A DNA stretch of 64,000 nucleotides from JBBPZA01 sp963728925. Its GTDB lineage: Bacteria > Actinomycetota > Thermoleophilia > Solirubrobacterales > Solirubrobacteraceae. Position 1 is the first letter of the stretch. The number at the start of each line of letters is the position of its first letter. Below are positions 35,846-44,770 of the stretch, in pieces. The notes below the pieces were generated by a model. That model saw only the letters and a program-made list of their open reading frames with translations. It did not search any database and was not told the origin of the DNA. The stretch is taken from the NCBI GenBank assembly GCA_963728925.1, contig CAVSMB010000024.1:1-64000 (forward strand), given 5' to 3'. The position numbers and the translations under genes are program-made.

Positions 35846-36253
35846 TTGCCAAGTTTTCGGACTTTCAAGTCGGAGAGCCAAAGAAGGATTCCGGTGATCG
35901 CCAGGGGCGAGAACGACTGGGAGCACGTCGACACCATCCGGCTGCCGGCGTCTCTGTGGTTCGAGGACTTCAGCAGCCTGGCCATCGACGGCGGCCGGCT
36001 ATGCGTCGTCTCGCAGGAATCCTCGGCGCTGTGGCTCGGCAGGCTGGCGCCGTCGGCCTGGGAGGTGGTCGGCGACGGCGTGACCTTCATGTTTCCCGCC
36101 GACGCAGACCGCCAGACGGTGTACTGCAACGTTGAAGGCGTCTCGTGGCTGTCCCACGACCAGGTGGCGATTCTCCGATCGGGCGAAGCCGGACGAGCAG
36201 CGCTCGCGCTGCCGGGGCAAGGACCAGTCGGTCCAAGTGTTCGCGATCCCTGA
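35846..36253 (+). pseudogene. Beta-propeller/SdiA-regulated-like protein fragment
   Basis: One plus frame encodes IPVIARGENDWEHVDTIRLP, then FEDFSSLAIDGGRLCVVSQE and DRQTVYCNVEGVSWLSHDQV, repeats like those of esterase-like or SdiA-regulated beta-propeller proteins. Near 36170 the frame changes, and the natural continuation (SDRAKPDEQ...KDQSVQVFAIPD) lies in another frame. The N-terminus looks truncated. Family identity is tentative. Confidence 0.5.
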
Positions 36254-36416
36254 TCAGTCGGGTAGATACTGCTCGAGCATCTACGCGGTGACTTCACCGG
36301 GGCGCGGGGCCTTCGGGGCGCGCGTGGTTGTGGTCGGTGGCGATGGGTGTGCGCGCGCTCCCCCCGCGGCGCTGAGACGCCCGGGAGCTCTCGTTGCCCG
36401 GCCCGCGACGACGGGA

Positions 36417-36638
36417 TTACTGGGCTCGGGTGCGGCGTGGGCGAGGCTGCTGCGTGAGCTCTTGTTCGGCCTTGAGCCAGTCGGAGACCGGGTCGCCGGT
36501 CGGCTCGGTCAGGGAGACCTCATAGGCGCGGTGGGCGATCGCATCGTGGGTGGGCGGGCTCGGCTTCGCCGGGGCGCTGCGCGCGCGTGAGGTCGGCTTC
36601 GCGGCCTGTGACGTTGGCTTCGCGGGCTTCCTGGGCAC
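36417..36638 (-). CDS. DUF2934 domain small protein
   Basis: This 73-residue protein starts at the ATG at 36638. A Lys/Pro/Ala-rich N-terminal tail precedes the DUF2934 motif: HDAIAHRAYEVSLTEPTGDP then VSDWLKAEQEL (the IAxRAYELxxxxG...DWLxAE pattern). Function is unknown. The AGGAGCACGGCACG ahead of the start is a reasonable ribosome binding site. It appears intact. Confidence 0.75.
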   Translation of the reverse strand: MPRKPAKPTSQAAKPTSRARSAPAKPSPPTHDAIAHRAYEVSLTEPTGDPVSDWLKAEQELTQQPRPRRTRAQ

Positions 36639-36780
36639 GTGCCGTGCTCCTTTCTATGTCGGGTGAAACGATCAGGACATCAGGCGCGCCGGCCGCGCGC
36701 CTGCTCGAGGTGCTCAAGAGCGCGTTCGATGTCCTGGTGGCAGCTGTCCGCCCCGGTTCACCGGACACTTATGTGGTCAA

Positions 36781-36797
36781 CCCTGATTATGTCAGGG
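36781..36797. repeat. Short inverted repeat at a transposase remnant end
   Basis: CCCTGA-TTATG-TCAGGG overlaps the stop of the transposase fragment. A second pair, TGTCCG...CGGACA, lies at 36745-36767. They may be parts of an IS terminal inverted repeat, but no matching opposite end was found. Confidence 0.35.
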
Positions 36798-37060
36798 CGG
36801 CCTGACGGAGCGGCTGCTCGCGCGGTTGGGCGGGCGCGCGGTAGTCGTGGCGTTCGAGCAGCCAGCGCTCGTTGAAGGTGCGGCTGAAGGCGCGCACAGC
36901 GGCGCGAGGTCCTCGAAGGTCTCGAAGCGTTCTCTCCAGAGGACCTGTTCCTTGACGATGCCGAGGAAGCGCTCGACGCAGCCGTTGGTGTCGGGCTCGT
37001 TGTGGTAGGCCGGGCTGAGGGGGACGCGGCGTCCGCCGCGCGAGGCGCGGTGGAGCCGTA
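36792..37060 (-). pseudogene. Integrase-core transposase C-terminal fragment
   Basis: The minus strand encodes SPAYHNEPDTNGCVERFLGI then VKEQVLWRERFETFEDLA, the region around the catalytic Glu (N-x3-ERF) of IS3/IS481-type transposases. The following AVRAFSRTFNERWLLERHDY is in a different frame. The catalytic Asp residues are missing. Remnant. Confidence 0.65.
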
Positions 37061-37284
37061 GAAGCATTGGGAGGCGCGAGGCCGGGCGGTTCATCTACGT
37101 CCTGTATCGGGGCCGGGTCGAGTGGATGGTGCGGTGAGCGTCCTTCGCGGTGTCGCGCCTTGTTCTAGTCGGGTGCGGGTTGACGCGGCGGGGTGCTCGT
37201 CGCGTCGCTGTGCGCGTTGCGCGGGCCCTGCTTGCGCAGTCGGGTCCGCGGCTCGCACAGCAACGTCCACGAGCCCCGACCGCT

Positions 37285-37733
37285 TCAGCTGCCTTCGACC
37301 CGCTTTTTCAGCTCCCCCGCACGCGCTCCCACGAGCTGGCCGCGCAGCACGTCGATCAGCGGGCCGCGAATGACCAGGCCGAGCACGCGGCCCAGTTCGA
37401 CCTCGAGGCGGTAGGTCGCCCGCGTGCGCCCGTCGCCGAGCTCCTCCAGCTCCCACGAGCCGTCGACGGACTTGAGCTCTCCCTTCTCCTGGCGCCAGGC
37501 CAAGCGGGTCGGACCGTCGTAGGCGAAGCGGACTATCGACTTGATCGTGCGAACCTTGGCGTCCGACGAGCTCTCGGCGAGCGTGACGTGGCCGTCGGCG
37601 TCCCGCTCGACCTCCTGCATGTCCTTGAGCCCGCCCTCCACTCCGGCGCGGCCAGGACGTCCTCGACGACCTCCCAGACCTGTGATATCGGCGCCTCGAT
37701 CTCGGCTGCCGAAGAACCCGTGATCGTCCCCAT
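37285..37733 (-). pseudogene. SRPBCC-domain protein, one frameshift
   Basis: The ATG at 37733 opens MGTITGSSAAEIEAPISQVW then EVVEDVLAAPEWR, the start of a polyketide cyclase/START-like (SRPBCC) fold. A frame change near 37640 leads to GGLKDMQEVERDADGHVTLA, IVRFAYDGPTRLAWRQEKGE and ATYRLEVELGRVLGLVIRGP, with a stop at 37285. One base explains the break. The intact protein would be about 149 residues with a typical ligand-binding helix at the C-terminus. A sequencing indel is possible. Confidence 0.7.
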
Positions 37734-37743
37734 CGGCCCCGCT

Positions 37744-38104
37744 CCTCTCGTTGTTCTGCCACGAGCCTAAGGCAACCCGTGCGACAAGGTGGGATCCCTT
37801 CGGCCGCCTGCTCCCCGGCGCGCCCCGGCCCCGGCTGAAGCCTCTCAGCCGAGCGCGAGGCGCCCGGACAGCCCACGGGGCGCGCCCGCCTGAAGCGGGG
37901 TGCGTGCCGACCCTACCGGCCTACGTAGAGGAGGATCTCGAACGTCCAGTTGCGCGCATCATCTGCGGCCGACCGCGACCCTGACTTCCGATGATCCCGC
38001 CACGACGCTGCAACGTGCGATCGCTATCGCGACGATGCTCGCCGCTGAAGCGAAGCGCATCGTCCCCCCATTAGCGCTTCGATGCCTCGGGGAAGCCGAC
38101 GCCC
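37744..38104. other. Intergenic region
   Basis: No gene, clear repeat or terminator was seen in this 361-bp stretch between two frameshifted genes on the minus strand. Confidence 0.35.
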
Positions 38105-38655
38105 GCTCTCATCGCGCGTGTAGACCCCATCCCCTCGGCGGTGGCCGGGTCCACGACGTACTCGGCCGTCGCCCGCACGAGCGCTCCGCGCGACCCGAGC
38201 GCCGCCAGCCGCTCGGCGAGGTCTGCGGTCAGGGTGGCGTTCGGGGTGGGCGATCACGCCGCGACAGCCGCGCCGCGCGAGGCTCTCCACGGCGTGGGCC
38301 AGGCCGTCGCCGAGCGGGCCGAGGGCGGGCTCCAGCAGAATCCAGCGCCCGCCGCCGCCCAGCGACACGCGCGGGAGGTCCTGCGCGTCGAGCCCCTCGC
38401 AGATGCGCTCGGCGACCTCTCCGCCGGTGGCGACGCGGACGCCGATCTCGCGCCCCTCCAGCACCGCGTTGAGCTCCGCCACGCGGCCCGCCAGCTCCTC
38501 GATGCGCACGTCGTGGTCGTGGCGGACGTCCAGCGTGGCGCAGATCAGCTCGAAGCCGTCGGCCTGCGCTTGGCGCGCCAGCGCCACCGCGTCTTCGAGA
38601 TCCCGGGCGCCGTCGTCGAGCCCGGGGCACGTGGCAGTGCAGGTCGATCAGTCCT
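38105..38655 (-). pseudogene. CpsB/YwqE-type PHP phosphatase, frameshifted
   Basis: The minus strand begins near 38655 with LIDLHCHV, the metal-binding HCH of PHP-family tyrosine phosphatases. After an extra C near 38620 it continues in another frame with PGLDDGARDLEDAVALARQA, GRVAELNAVLEGREIGVRVA and ARRGCRGVIAHPERHP (metal-binding His). A further shift near 38240 gives LAERLAALGSRGALVRATAE YVV. In Bacillus and Streptococcus such enzymes dephosphorylate capsule-regulating tyrosine kinases. Two indels separate it from an intact gene of about 180 residues. Confidence 0.65.
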
Positions 38656-38732
38656 GCGAGGCTATCCCGCAGCGACGCTTGCCCGTACGACGATCACCGG
38701 GAAGGGCGGCGTTTCCGTGAGCGCCGGCATGC

Positions 38733-40160
38733 TCAGCTCGCCTCGCCCAGCGCGCGCTCCCAGTGGCGGCGCTTGGCCTGGTAGGTGTCGGGCAGCCGGC
38801 CGTCGCCGAGCGCCTCGGCGGTATGGAGGGTCCGCAGCGCGGAGGCGTAGTCGCCCCACTGGGCGTCGGCGTCGGCGAGCACGAGCGCGAGCTCCATGCC
38901 GGCCTCGTGATCACCGCCCCGCTCACCTCCGCCACGGTCGTGCAGCGGCCCGGAGCCCAGCGGCACCGGCCGCGCCTCGGCCAGGTAGGGGGCCAGGTAG
39001 CGTCCGGCGACCTTGCTGGGCGGCCACCAGAGGGCGTGGGCGGTCGCGCTGGAGCGCCAGGTGCCCGCGGGCGGCGGCGGCGCGCTCTGGAGCGAGGGGT
39101 CCAGCGCGTCGCTGTCGGGCGGTGCTCCTCGGTTGGGCTCGGCGCGCAGGTAGAGCGGCGCGCCGCCGGTCAACAGGAGGCCGCGCAGCACGGGCTGGAA
39201 CGCGCGCTGCTCGACGTCGGCCCCCGCGGCGGCGGCGATCGCGCGCGCGGCCGAGTCGGCCTGCTGGGCGGCGAGGCCGCCCTGCTTGAGCGGGAAGGCG
39301 GTCGCGTCGCCCGCGGCGTAGACCTCGGCCGCGCCGGCCACCCGCCCGTGCGCGTCGGTGGGCACGAACCCCCACGCGTCGCGCGGGAGGCCCTCGATCC
39401 ACGGCCCCGTGAGCTGCGGGAGCGCGACCACGCTGTCGACGCGCAGGTGCTCGCCCTCCTCGAGCATGAGCAGGCCGTCGTGGAAGCTCCGAGGGCGGGT
39501 GGCCGTCCACACCTCTATGCCGCCAGCGGACAGCAGCTCAGCCAGGCGAGCGCTTACCTCCCCGCCGAACATGTCGAGCGGCTTGGGCTCGTGGGTCACC
39601 AGCGTGATCGCGACGTGGTCGAGGCCGTGAGCGGTCGCGTGGGCGGCGGTCATCAGCGCCAGCTCGTAGAGGGGTAGCGGCCACGAAGAGCCCGGCGGCA
39701 GCGCAAACGCGACGGAGCGCACGCTTCCCTGCTCCACGCCGTCCAAGAGCGCGCGCAGCGCGCGCACGTCATGGGCGCCGCGGAAGGTGAGGGCCCCGGG
39801 GATCGCCTCCACCGGGCGCGCCCCGCAGGCCAGGAGGAGGTGGTCGTACGCGAGCGCGTTGCCCTCGACGGTGTGGACCAGCTGCGCCCCAGGGTCGACG
39901 CGCTCGAGCGTGCCCTGCGTGTGGCGCGCGCGCTGATCCTGTGCGATCTCGTCGATGTCGAAGCGCCGTGCCTCGCCGCGGTCGAAGGGCTCGGCCACCG
40001 TCACCGGTCGGTAGGTGAACCGCTTCTCGGGCGCCAGCAGCTCGACGTCGAGCAGATCGCCGGACAACACGCGCAGCGCGAGCAGCGCCTCGAGCCCCGC
40101 GACGCCCGCTCCCGCGATGAGGACGTGCGGACGCGCTACTGAACCGGCTCGATTAGCCAT
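38733..40160 (-). CDS. FAD/NAD(P)-dependent oxidoreductase, SQR/NDH-2-like
   Basis: This 475-residue flavoprotein starts at the ATG at 40160. The FAD-binding Rossmann motif is HVLIAGAGVAGLEALLALRV (residues 12-31). A second region, YDHLLLACGARPVEAIPGAL, and the C-terminal AEVYAAGDATAFPLKQGGLA AQQAD are typical of sulfide:quinone reductase/NADH dehydrogenase-like proteins. No Cys pair of canonical SQR is visible, so sulfide is unlikely to be the substrate. The last 70 residues (WGDYASALRTLHTAEALGDG) look like a helical extension. Intact. Confidence 0.85.
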   Translation of the reverse strand: MANRAGSVARPHVLIAGAGVAGLEALLALRVLSGDLLDVELLAPEKRFTYRPVTVAEPFDRGEARRFDIDEIAQDQRARHTQGTLERVDPGAQLVHTVEGNALAYDHLLLACGARPVEAIPGALTFRGAHDVRALRALLDGVEQGSVRSVAFALPPGSSWPLPLYELALMTAAHATAHGLDHVAITLVTHEPKPLDMFGGEVSARLAELLSAGGIEVWTATRPRSFHDGLLMLEEGEHLRVDSVVALPQLTGPWIEGLPRDAWGFVPTDAHGRVAGAAEVYAAGDATAFPLKQGGLAAQQADSAARAIAAAAGADVEQRAFQPVLRGLLLTGGAPLYLRAEPNRGAPPDSDALDPSLQSAPPPPAGTWRSSATAHALWWPPSKVAGRYLAPYLAEARPVPLGSGPLHDRGGGERGGDHEAGMELALVLADADAQWGDYASALRTLHTAEALGDGRLPDTYQAKRRHWERALGEAS

Positions 40161-40377
40161 CGCCTTGACGATGGCAGGGCGCGTGTGTCGCGGCGTCCGT
40201 AGTTCTCCGCAGCGGCGAGGGGCCGCAGCACGGTCGCGATCCGCCCTTTGACGACGCTACCGTGACACCATCCCCGCCCATCCGGTGGCGAACAACGACG
40301 GGTGAGCTGGACGATTTCGCGGCAGCTCTCAAGAACCTCGATGTCCCGTACGACTACGTCTTCGAGGTTGGCGTCGC

Positions 40378-40929
40378 TCAGCTCGAGTGCTTCGACGAGC
40401 AAGGGTTGATCCAGCCGCCGGGTTCGACCGAGACCAGATTCTTGTAGCGGACATCGTGTCCCGCCTCGGCCAGCAGCTGCTGAATGACCATCTCGGACCG
40501 CTCGTAGTCCTCCTCGCCGAAGTGGCGATGCCGGATCCGCCCCTTGGCGTCGATGAAGTAGAGCGCGGGCCACGCCTGGTTCCCGAAGGCGCTCCAGACC
40601 GCGAAATCGTTGTCCATCGCGATCGCGTATTCGATCCCCATCGCCTCGAGGGCGGGCCGGACCTTCTCGACGTCGTGCTCGAACGGGAACTCTGGGGAGT
40701 GCGCGCCGATCACGACCAGCCCGGCGTCCTGATACTTCTCGGCCCAGGCGCGGACATAGGGGAGGGTGCGCAGCCAGTTGACGCAGGAGAAGGTGCAGAA
40801 CTGGACGACGACGACCTTCCCCTGGAGCCCTGACGGCGTCAGGGGCTCCGAATTGAGCCAAGCGGTCGCGCCGTCCAGTCCGCGGAACTCGCCCACGATC
40901 GGCAGGTTCGCTGCGGCCGAGCGCTCCAT
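40378..40929 (-). CDS. Thioredoxin-fold redoxin, single-Cys type
   Basis: The 183-residue protein starts at the ATG at 40929. Its redoxin core is GLQGKVVVVQFCTFSCVNWL then RTLPYVRAWAEKYQDAGLVV IGAHSP, matching the DipZ-like C-terminal thioredoxin domain. Where CxxC relatives read C-x-N-C, this protein reads C49-V-N-W52, with an extra Cys at 45. Relatives are often near 290 residues with a further carbohydrate-binding-like part, and this one ends soon after LVSVEPGGW. The end may therefore be truncated. It lies 2 bp downstream of the first epoxide hydrolase gene's stop on the same strand. Confidence 0.75.
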   Translation of the reverse strand: MERSAAANLPIVGEFRGLDGATAWLNSEPLTPSGLQGKVVVVQFCTFSCVNWLRTLPYVRAWAEKYQDAGLVVIGAHSPEFPFEHDVEKVRPALEAMGIEYAIAMDNDFAVWSAFGNQAWPALYFIDAKGRIRHRHFGEEDYERSEMVIQQLLAEAGHDVRYKNLVSVEPGGWINPCSSKHSS

Positions 40930-40931
40930 GG

Positions 40932-42149
40932 CTAGCGCAGTGACTTGAAGGTCGCCCGGATCTCCTCCGAGAGGATCTGGGGCTGCTCCCAGGCGGCGAA
41001 GTGGCCGCCTTCGTCGACCATGTTGAAGTGAATGAGCTTGGGATACGCCTTCTCCGCCCAGCTCCGTGGAGCTGGGTAGAGCTCGTCCGGGAAGGCGGTC
41101 ACGCCAACCGGGATCTCCACGCCCTTGACGTCGAAGAAGGCCAGATGGCTCTCCCAGTAGAGGCGAGCCGAGGAGACCCCCGAGTTGGTGAGCCAGGAGT
41201 GGGTGACGTTGTCGAGGACGTCGTCCCGCGAAAGGCCACCGGGTTGCCCGGTAAAAGCCCGCGCGATGAGCTGGTAGCTGCGCTCGTCGTGGTCGATCAT
41301 CCAGGCCGCCAGGCCGACCGGCGAGTCCGCGATGCCGTAGAGCGTCTGGGGGCGGTTGGCCATCTCGTTGGCGTAGCCGACGCCGGTCGCGAAGAAGTGC
41401 TCCAGGATCTCGTATGCCTGGTCCTCATCGGCTGCGAGACCATCTGGCTTCGGACCGCCGCTGGCGAGCGCCTTCGACACGTCGGGCGGAACGGTCGCCG
41501 GCATGTTGGTGTGAATGCCCAGCAACCCCTCGGGCTTCAGTAGCGCCATCTGCTCCGTGACGGCATTCCCCCAGTCACCGCCCTGCGCGACGAACTCCGT
41601 GTATCCCAGGCGCTTCATCAGGATGACCCACGCCCGTGCGATGCGAATGGGGTCCCAGCCGGTCTGGGTCGGCTTCCCCGAGAACCCGTGACCCGGCAAT
41701 GACGGGATCACGAGGTGGAAGGCGTCCGCGGCGCTCGCCCCGTGCTCCGTGGGATTGGTGAGCGGATCGATGATCTTCAGCTGCTCGATGGTCGAGCCCG
41801 GCCATCCGTGAGTGACGATAAGCGGCAGCGCGTCCTCATGCTCGGAGCGAACGTGAATGAAGTGGATGTCCACCCCGTCGATCTCGGTGATGAAGTGCGG
41901 CAGGGCCGCGAAGCGCTCCTCGAACTTGCGCCAGTCGTAGTCCGTCGCCCAATGGCTGGCCAGGGCCTGGATCGTCTCGAGTTGCACGCCCTGGGAGGCA
42001 TCCGTCTCGCGGTCAGGCCACTTCGTCGCGTTGATACGGCTGCGCAGGTCGGTGAGCTCATCGTCCGTGACGTCGATCTCGAACCGGCGGATTTGGACCC
42101 CGTCTGATCCAGTGGTCGGCTCTGTGGCGGTGGTGGGCTGAATCGGCAT
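40932..42149 (-). CDS. Epoxide hydrolase (EHN-domain alpha/beta hydrolase), copy 1
   Basis: The start is the ATG at 42149, placed by GGAGGAGAAGCAG just upstream (405 residues). The longer frame upstream runs into the second hydrolase. The N-terminal EHN lid (RRFEIDVTDDELTDLRSRIN, then WATDYDWRKFEERFAALPHF) precedes the alpha/beta hydrolase core: VTHGWPGSTIEQLKIIDPLT (oxyanion HGWPGS), the nucleophile Asp in FVAQGGDWGNAVTEQMALLK, and a C-terminal catalytic His in MVDEGGHFAAWEQPQILSEE. This is a juvenile-hormone/microsomal-type epoxide hydrolase opening epoxides to diols. It is about 60% alike by eye to the neighbouring copy, indicating tandem duplication. Confidence 0.9.
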   Translation of the reverse strand: MPIQPTTATEPTTGSDGVQIRRFEIDVTDDELTDLRSRINATKWPDRETDASQGVQLETIQALASHWATDYDWRKFEERFAALPHFITEIDGVDIHFIHVRSEHEDALPLIVTHGWPGSTIEQLKIIDPLTNPTEHGASAADAFHLVIPSLPGHGFSGKPTQTGWDPIRIARAWVILMKRLGYTEFVAQGGDWGNAVTEQMALLKPEGLLGIHTNMPATVPPDVSKALASGGPKPDGLAADEDQAYEILEHFFATGVGYANEMANRPQTLYGIADSPVGLAAWMIDHDERSYQLIARAFTGQPGGLSRDDVLDNVTHSWLTNSGVSSARLYWESHLAFFDVKGVEIPVGVTAFPDELYPAPRSWAEKAYPKLIHFNMVDEGGHFAAWEQPQILSEEIRATFKSLR

Positions 42150-42180
42150 CTGCTTCTCCTCCCGTTCAGGTTTGGGGAGG

Positions 42181-43368
42181 TCAACGCAACGGGCTGAACG
42201 CCGCCCGCATCTCCTCGGCGAACAGCTCGGGCTCCTCCCAGGCGGCGAAGTGGCCGCCCTTGTCGACCTCGTTGAAGTAGATGAGGTTGGGGTAGGCCTT
42301 CTCGACCCAGCTACGTGGCGCCTGGAAGATCTCGCCGGGGAACGTGGTGAAGCCGACCGGGAGCGAGACCTCCGGAGGAGCCTGGCCCGCCGCAAGAGCT
42401 TGCGCTCGTCCGCTCTCCCAGTACGACCGGGCCGCCGAGGCCCCGGTGCCCGTCAGCCAGTACAGCGTGATGTTGTCGACGATGTGGTCCCGGGTGAGAT
42501 TGCCCGCAGGCTGCCCGTCGAGGAACGCGCGCGAGATCTTCTCGTAGCTGTCCGTGTCGTGGTCGAGCATCCAGGCCGCTAGGGCGACGGGTGATTCCAG
42601 CAGGGCGTAGCCGATCGTCTGCGGCCGCGTCGCCTGCTCCAGGAAGTAGCCGAAGCCGCTCGTCCTAAACGTGGTGAGCGCGTCAACAGCCGCGCGTTCC
42701 TGCTCGGATTCCGCCGGCTGGGGGCCGCCCAGCGCCGTCACGAGCAGGTTGGTGTGGATGCCGACCAGCCCCTCAGGTGCCTGGCGGCCCATCGCGTCGG
42801 TGACGGAGGCGCCCACGTCGCCACCCTGGGCGACGTAGCGGGTGTAGCCGAGGCGGTGCATCAGCTCCGCCCAGGCGCGCGCGACGCGGCCCGGGTCCCA
42901 GCCGACCTCGGTCGGCTCGCCCGAGAAGCCGTAGCCGGGCAGGGACGGCAACACCAGGTCGAACGCGTCCTCGGCGCGTCCGCCGAGCGCGGTCGGGTCG
43001 GTGAGCGGGCCGACGGTCTCGAGCAGCTCGATGACCGAGCCGGGCCAGCCGTGCGTCATGATCAGCGGCAACGCGTTCTCGTGCGGCGACTTCACGTGGA
43101 TGAAGTGGATGTCCACCCCGTCGATCTCGGTCGTGAACTGCGGCAGCGCTTTGAGTCTCGCCTCGCACGCGCGCCAGTCGTAATCGGTCGCCCAGTAGCC
43201 GGCGAGCGCCTGGATCGTCGCCAGTTGCACGCCCTGCGACCGATCGGCGACGAGCTCGCTGGAGGGCCAGCGCGTCGCGGCGAGGCGGCGGCGCAGCTCA
43301 GCGAGCTGCTCCTCCGAAACCTCAATCCGGAACGGGCGGATCGCCGTTGCTTCGGGCGTCCCGGACAT
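42181..43368 (-). CDS. Epoxide hydrolase (EHN-domain alpha/beta hydrolase), copy 2
   Basis: This 395-residue paralogue starts at the ATG at 43368 behind AAGGAGCACCGTC. It has the same order of motifs: RPFRIEVSEEQLAELRRRLA, THGWPGSVIELLETVGPLTD, nucleophile Asp in YVAQGGDVGASVTDAMGRQA (GGDVG instead of GGDWG), and catalytic His in EVDKGGHFAAWEEPELFAEE. It is transcribed first, with 31 bp to copy 1 and then the redoxin gene, so the three probably form an operon. Substrates are unknown. Confidence 0.9.
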   Translation of the reverse strand: MSGTPEATAIRPFRIEVSEEQLAELRRRLAATRWPSSELVADRSQGVQLATIQALAGYWATDYDWRACEARLKALPQFTTEIDGVDIHFIHVKSPHENALPLIMTHGWPGSVIELLETVGPLTDPTALGGRAEDAFDLVLPSLPGYGFSGEPTEVGWDPGRVARAWAELMHRLGYTRYVAQGGDVGASVTDAMGRQAPEGLVGIHTNLLVTALGGPQPAESEQERAAVDALTTFRTSGFGYFLEQATRPQTIGYALLESPVALAAWMLDHDTDSYEKISRAFLDGQPAGNLTRDHIVDNITLYWLTGTGASAARSYWESGRAQALAAGQAPPEVSLPVGFTTFPGEIFQAPRSWVEKAYPNLIYFNEVDKGGHFAAWEEPELFAEEMRAAFSPLR

Positions 43369-43479
43369 GACGGTGCTCCTTCGCTCGCTGACGGCGTACT
43401 TGAGGAGCATCTCGAACGGCTCGGAGGCTCGCAACACCCGATGCGGGGTGACGAGGGCGCCCAGGCCACCGCTGTGCGC

Positions 43480-43660
43480 CTGCGCCTCAGCACATGCCCG
43501 CCGCGAGCGAGGACGGCTCCCTCCTCGACCGCTTGCGATCCCATGTGACTCGGCACTCCGACGTCGAGCACCGCCGCCGTCCCATGCGCTGCTCCCTTCG
43601 CCGCCAAGCGAGAGTCGGGACCGCCGTCGAGGACGCTCTCGGGTTGGACTGCCATGAAGG
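43480..43660. other. Spacer between epoxide hydrolase operon and IS110
   Basis: A short minus-strand frame from the ATG at 43655 (MAVQPESVLDGGPDSRLAAK) has plausible composition but no recognisable family. It may be a gene edge displaced by IS110. Part of this stretch may belong to the element's noncoding left end. Confidence 0.3.
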
Positions 43661-43661
43661 A

Positions 43662-43717
43662 GGGCCTCCTCGGTGCCACGCTGAGCGTGTTATCGAGGAG
43701 CGAGCGCGAGGAGGCCC
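43662..43717 (+). promoter_or_regulatory. Hairpin covering the IS110 transposase ribosome binding site
   Basis: GGGCCTCCTCG at 43662-43672 is perfectly complementary to CGAGGAGGCCC at 43707-43717. The right arm contains the GGAGG (43710-43714) that lies nine bases before the transposase ATG at 43724. Folding of the transcript would hide the ribosome binding site. The loop is 34 bases. It may damp transposase translation, or be part of the structured noncoding end RNA known for IS110 elements. Confidence 0.6.
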
Positions 43718-43723
43718 GTTCTC

Positions 43724-44770
43724 ATGTTGCACGCTGGATTGGATCTGAGTCGTCGGAAGATCGACGTCTGCCTGCTGTCGGCGGGTGGTGAGATCGTCGA
43801 GGAGTTCGCGTCGCCGCCGGATGCCGACGGGCTGGTGGGCCTGGCGCGCCGGGTCGGCCGACACGAGCGGCCGGTGCGCGCGGTGATCGAGTCGATGACC
43901 GGCGCGCGGTTCGTGCACGACCGCCTCGAAGAGCTCGGCTGGGATGTCCTGATCGCCGACGCCGCGAAGGTCAAGGGGCTGGCGCCGCTGGCGTGCAAGA
44001 CCGACAAGATCGACGCGCGGGTGCTGGCCGTGTTGTCCGAGCGCGACTTGGTACCGGAGATCTGGCTGCCGGACCCGCGCGTGCGGCGCGAGCGCGAGCT
44101 GGCGCGCTTTCGGATGCATCTGGTCAAGCACCGCTCGATGCTCAAGCACCGCATCCACGCGACGCTGATTACCTTCGGGCACCCGTGCCCGGTCAGCGAC
44201 CTGTTCGGCGTCGCCGGCCGCGAGCTGCTGGACCGCCTCGACGTGCCGCAGCCGTGGCGCGGCACCGTCGACGCCAGTCTGGAGCTCATCGGCGACCTCG
44301 ACGCCCAGATCGACGCGATCAACAAGGACCTGCGAGCCGGCGGGGCCGATCACCCCTACGTCCCGCTGCTGTTGACGGTTCCCGGGATCGGCTGGGTGCT
44401 GGCGTTCACGATCGCCGCCGAGATCGGCGACATCCGCCGCTTCCCGTCAGCGAAGAAGCTCTGCGGCTACACCGGGCTCTGCCCACGCGTGAATCAGTCC
44501 GGCGATCGCGACCGCCGCGGCCCGTTGACCAAACAGGGTCCCAAGTACCTGCGCTGGGCGATGCTCGAAGCCACCATGCACGCGCTCCGCCACCCCGCCT
44601 ACGCCGAGCGCTACCAGCGCAACAAGCGCCGCCTCGGCCGCCAGCGCGGCGCCAAGGTCGCCCAGATCGACATCGCCAGAAAGCTCACCGAAGCGATCTG
44701 GCACATGCTCACCACCAACCAACCCTTCACGCCCGCCCCGGGAGGCTCCACTTTTCGTCTGGCCGCCTGA
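43724..44770 (+). CDS. IS110-family transposase (DEDD type)
   Basis: This intact 348-residue transposase starts at the ATG at 43724. The N-terminal RuvC-like DEDD domain shows HAGLDLSRRKIDVCLLSAGG (first Asp), AVIESMTGARFVHDRLEELG (Glu) and LACKTDKIDARVLAVLSERD (DxxD). The C-terminal transposase_20 domain has LLLTVPGIGWVLAFTIAAEI, SAKKLCGYTGLCPRVNQSGD and a conserved Ser-x-G. IS110 elements lack terminal inverted repeats and use a noncoding end-derived RNA. The element borders could not be fixed by eye. Confidence 0.95.
   Translation: MLHAGLDLSRRKIDVCLLSAGGEIVEEFASPPDADGLVGLARRVGRHERPVRAVIESMTGARFVHDRLEELGWDVLIADAAKVKGLAPLACKTDKIDARVLAVLSERDLVPEIWLPDPRVRRERELARFRMHLVKHRSMLKHRIHATLITFGHPCPVSDLFGVAGRELLDRLDVPQPWRGTVDASLELIGDLDAQIDAINKDLRAGGADHPYVPLLLTVPGIGWVLAFTIAAEIGDIRRFPSAKKLCGYTGLCPRVNQSGDRDRRGPLTKQGPKYLRWAMLEATMHALRHPAYAERYQRNKRRLGRQRGAKVAQIDIARKLTEAIWHMLTTNQPFTPAPGGSTFRLAA

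Noticed and set aside
40262..40447. 61-residue plus-strand frame
   Set aside because: It is antisense to the redoxin 3' end with no ribosome binding site or family resemblance.
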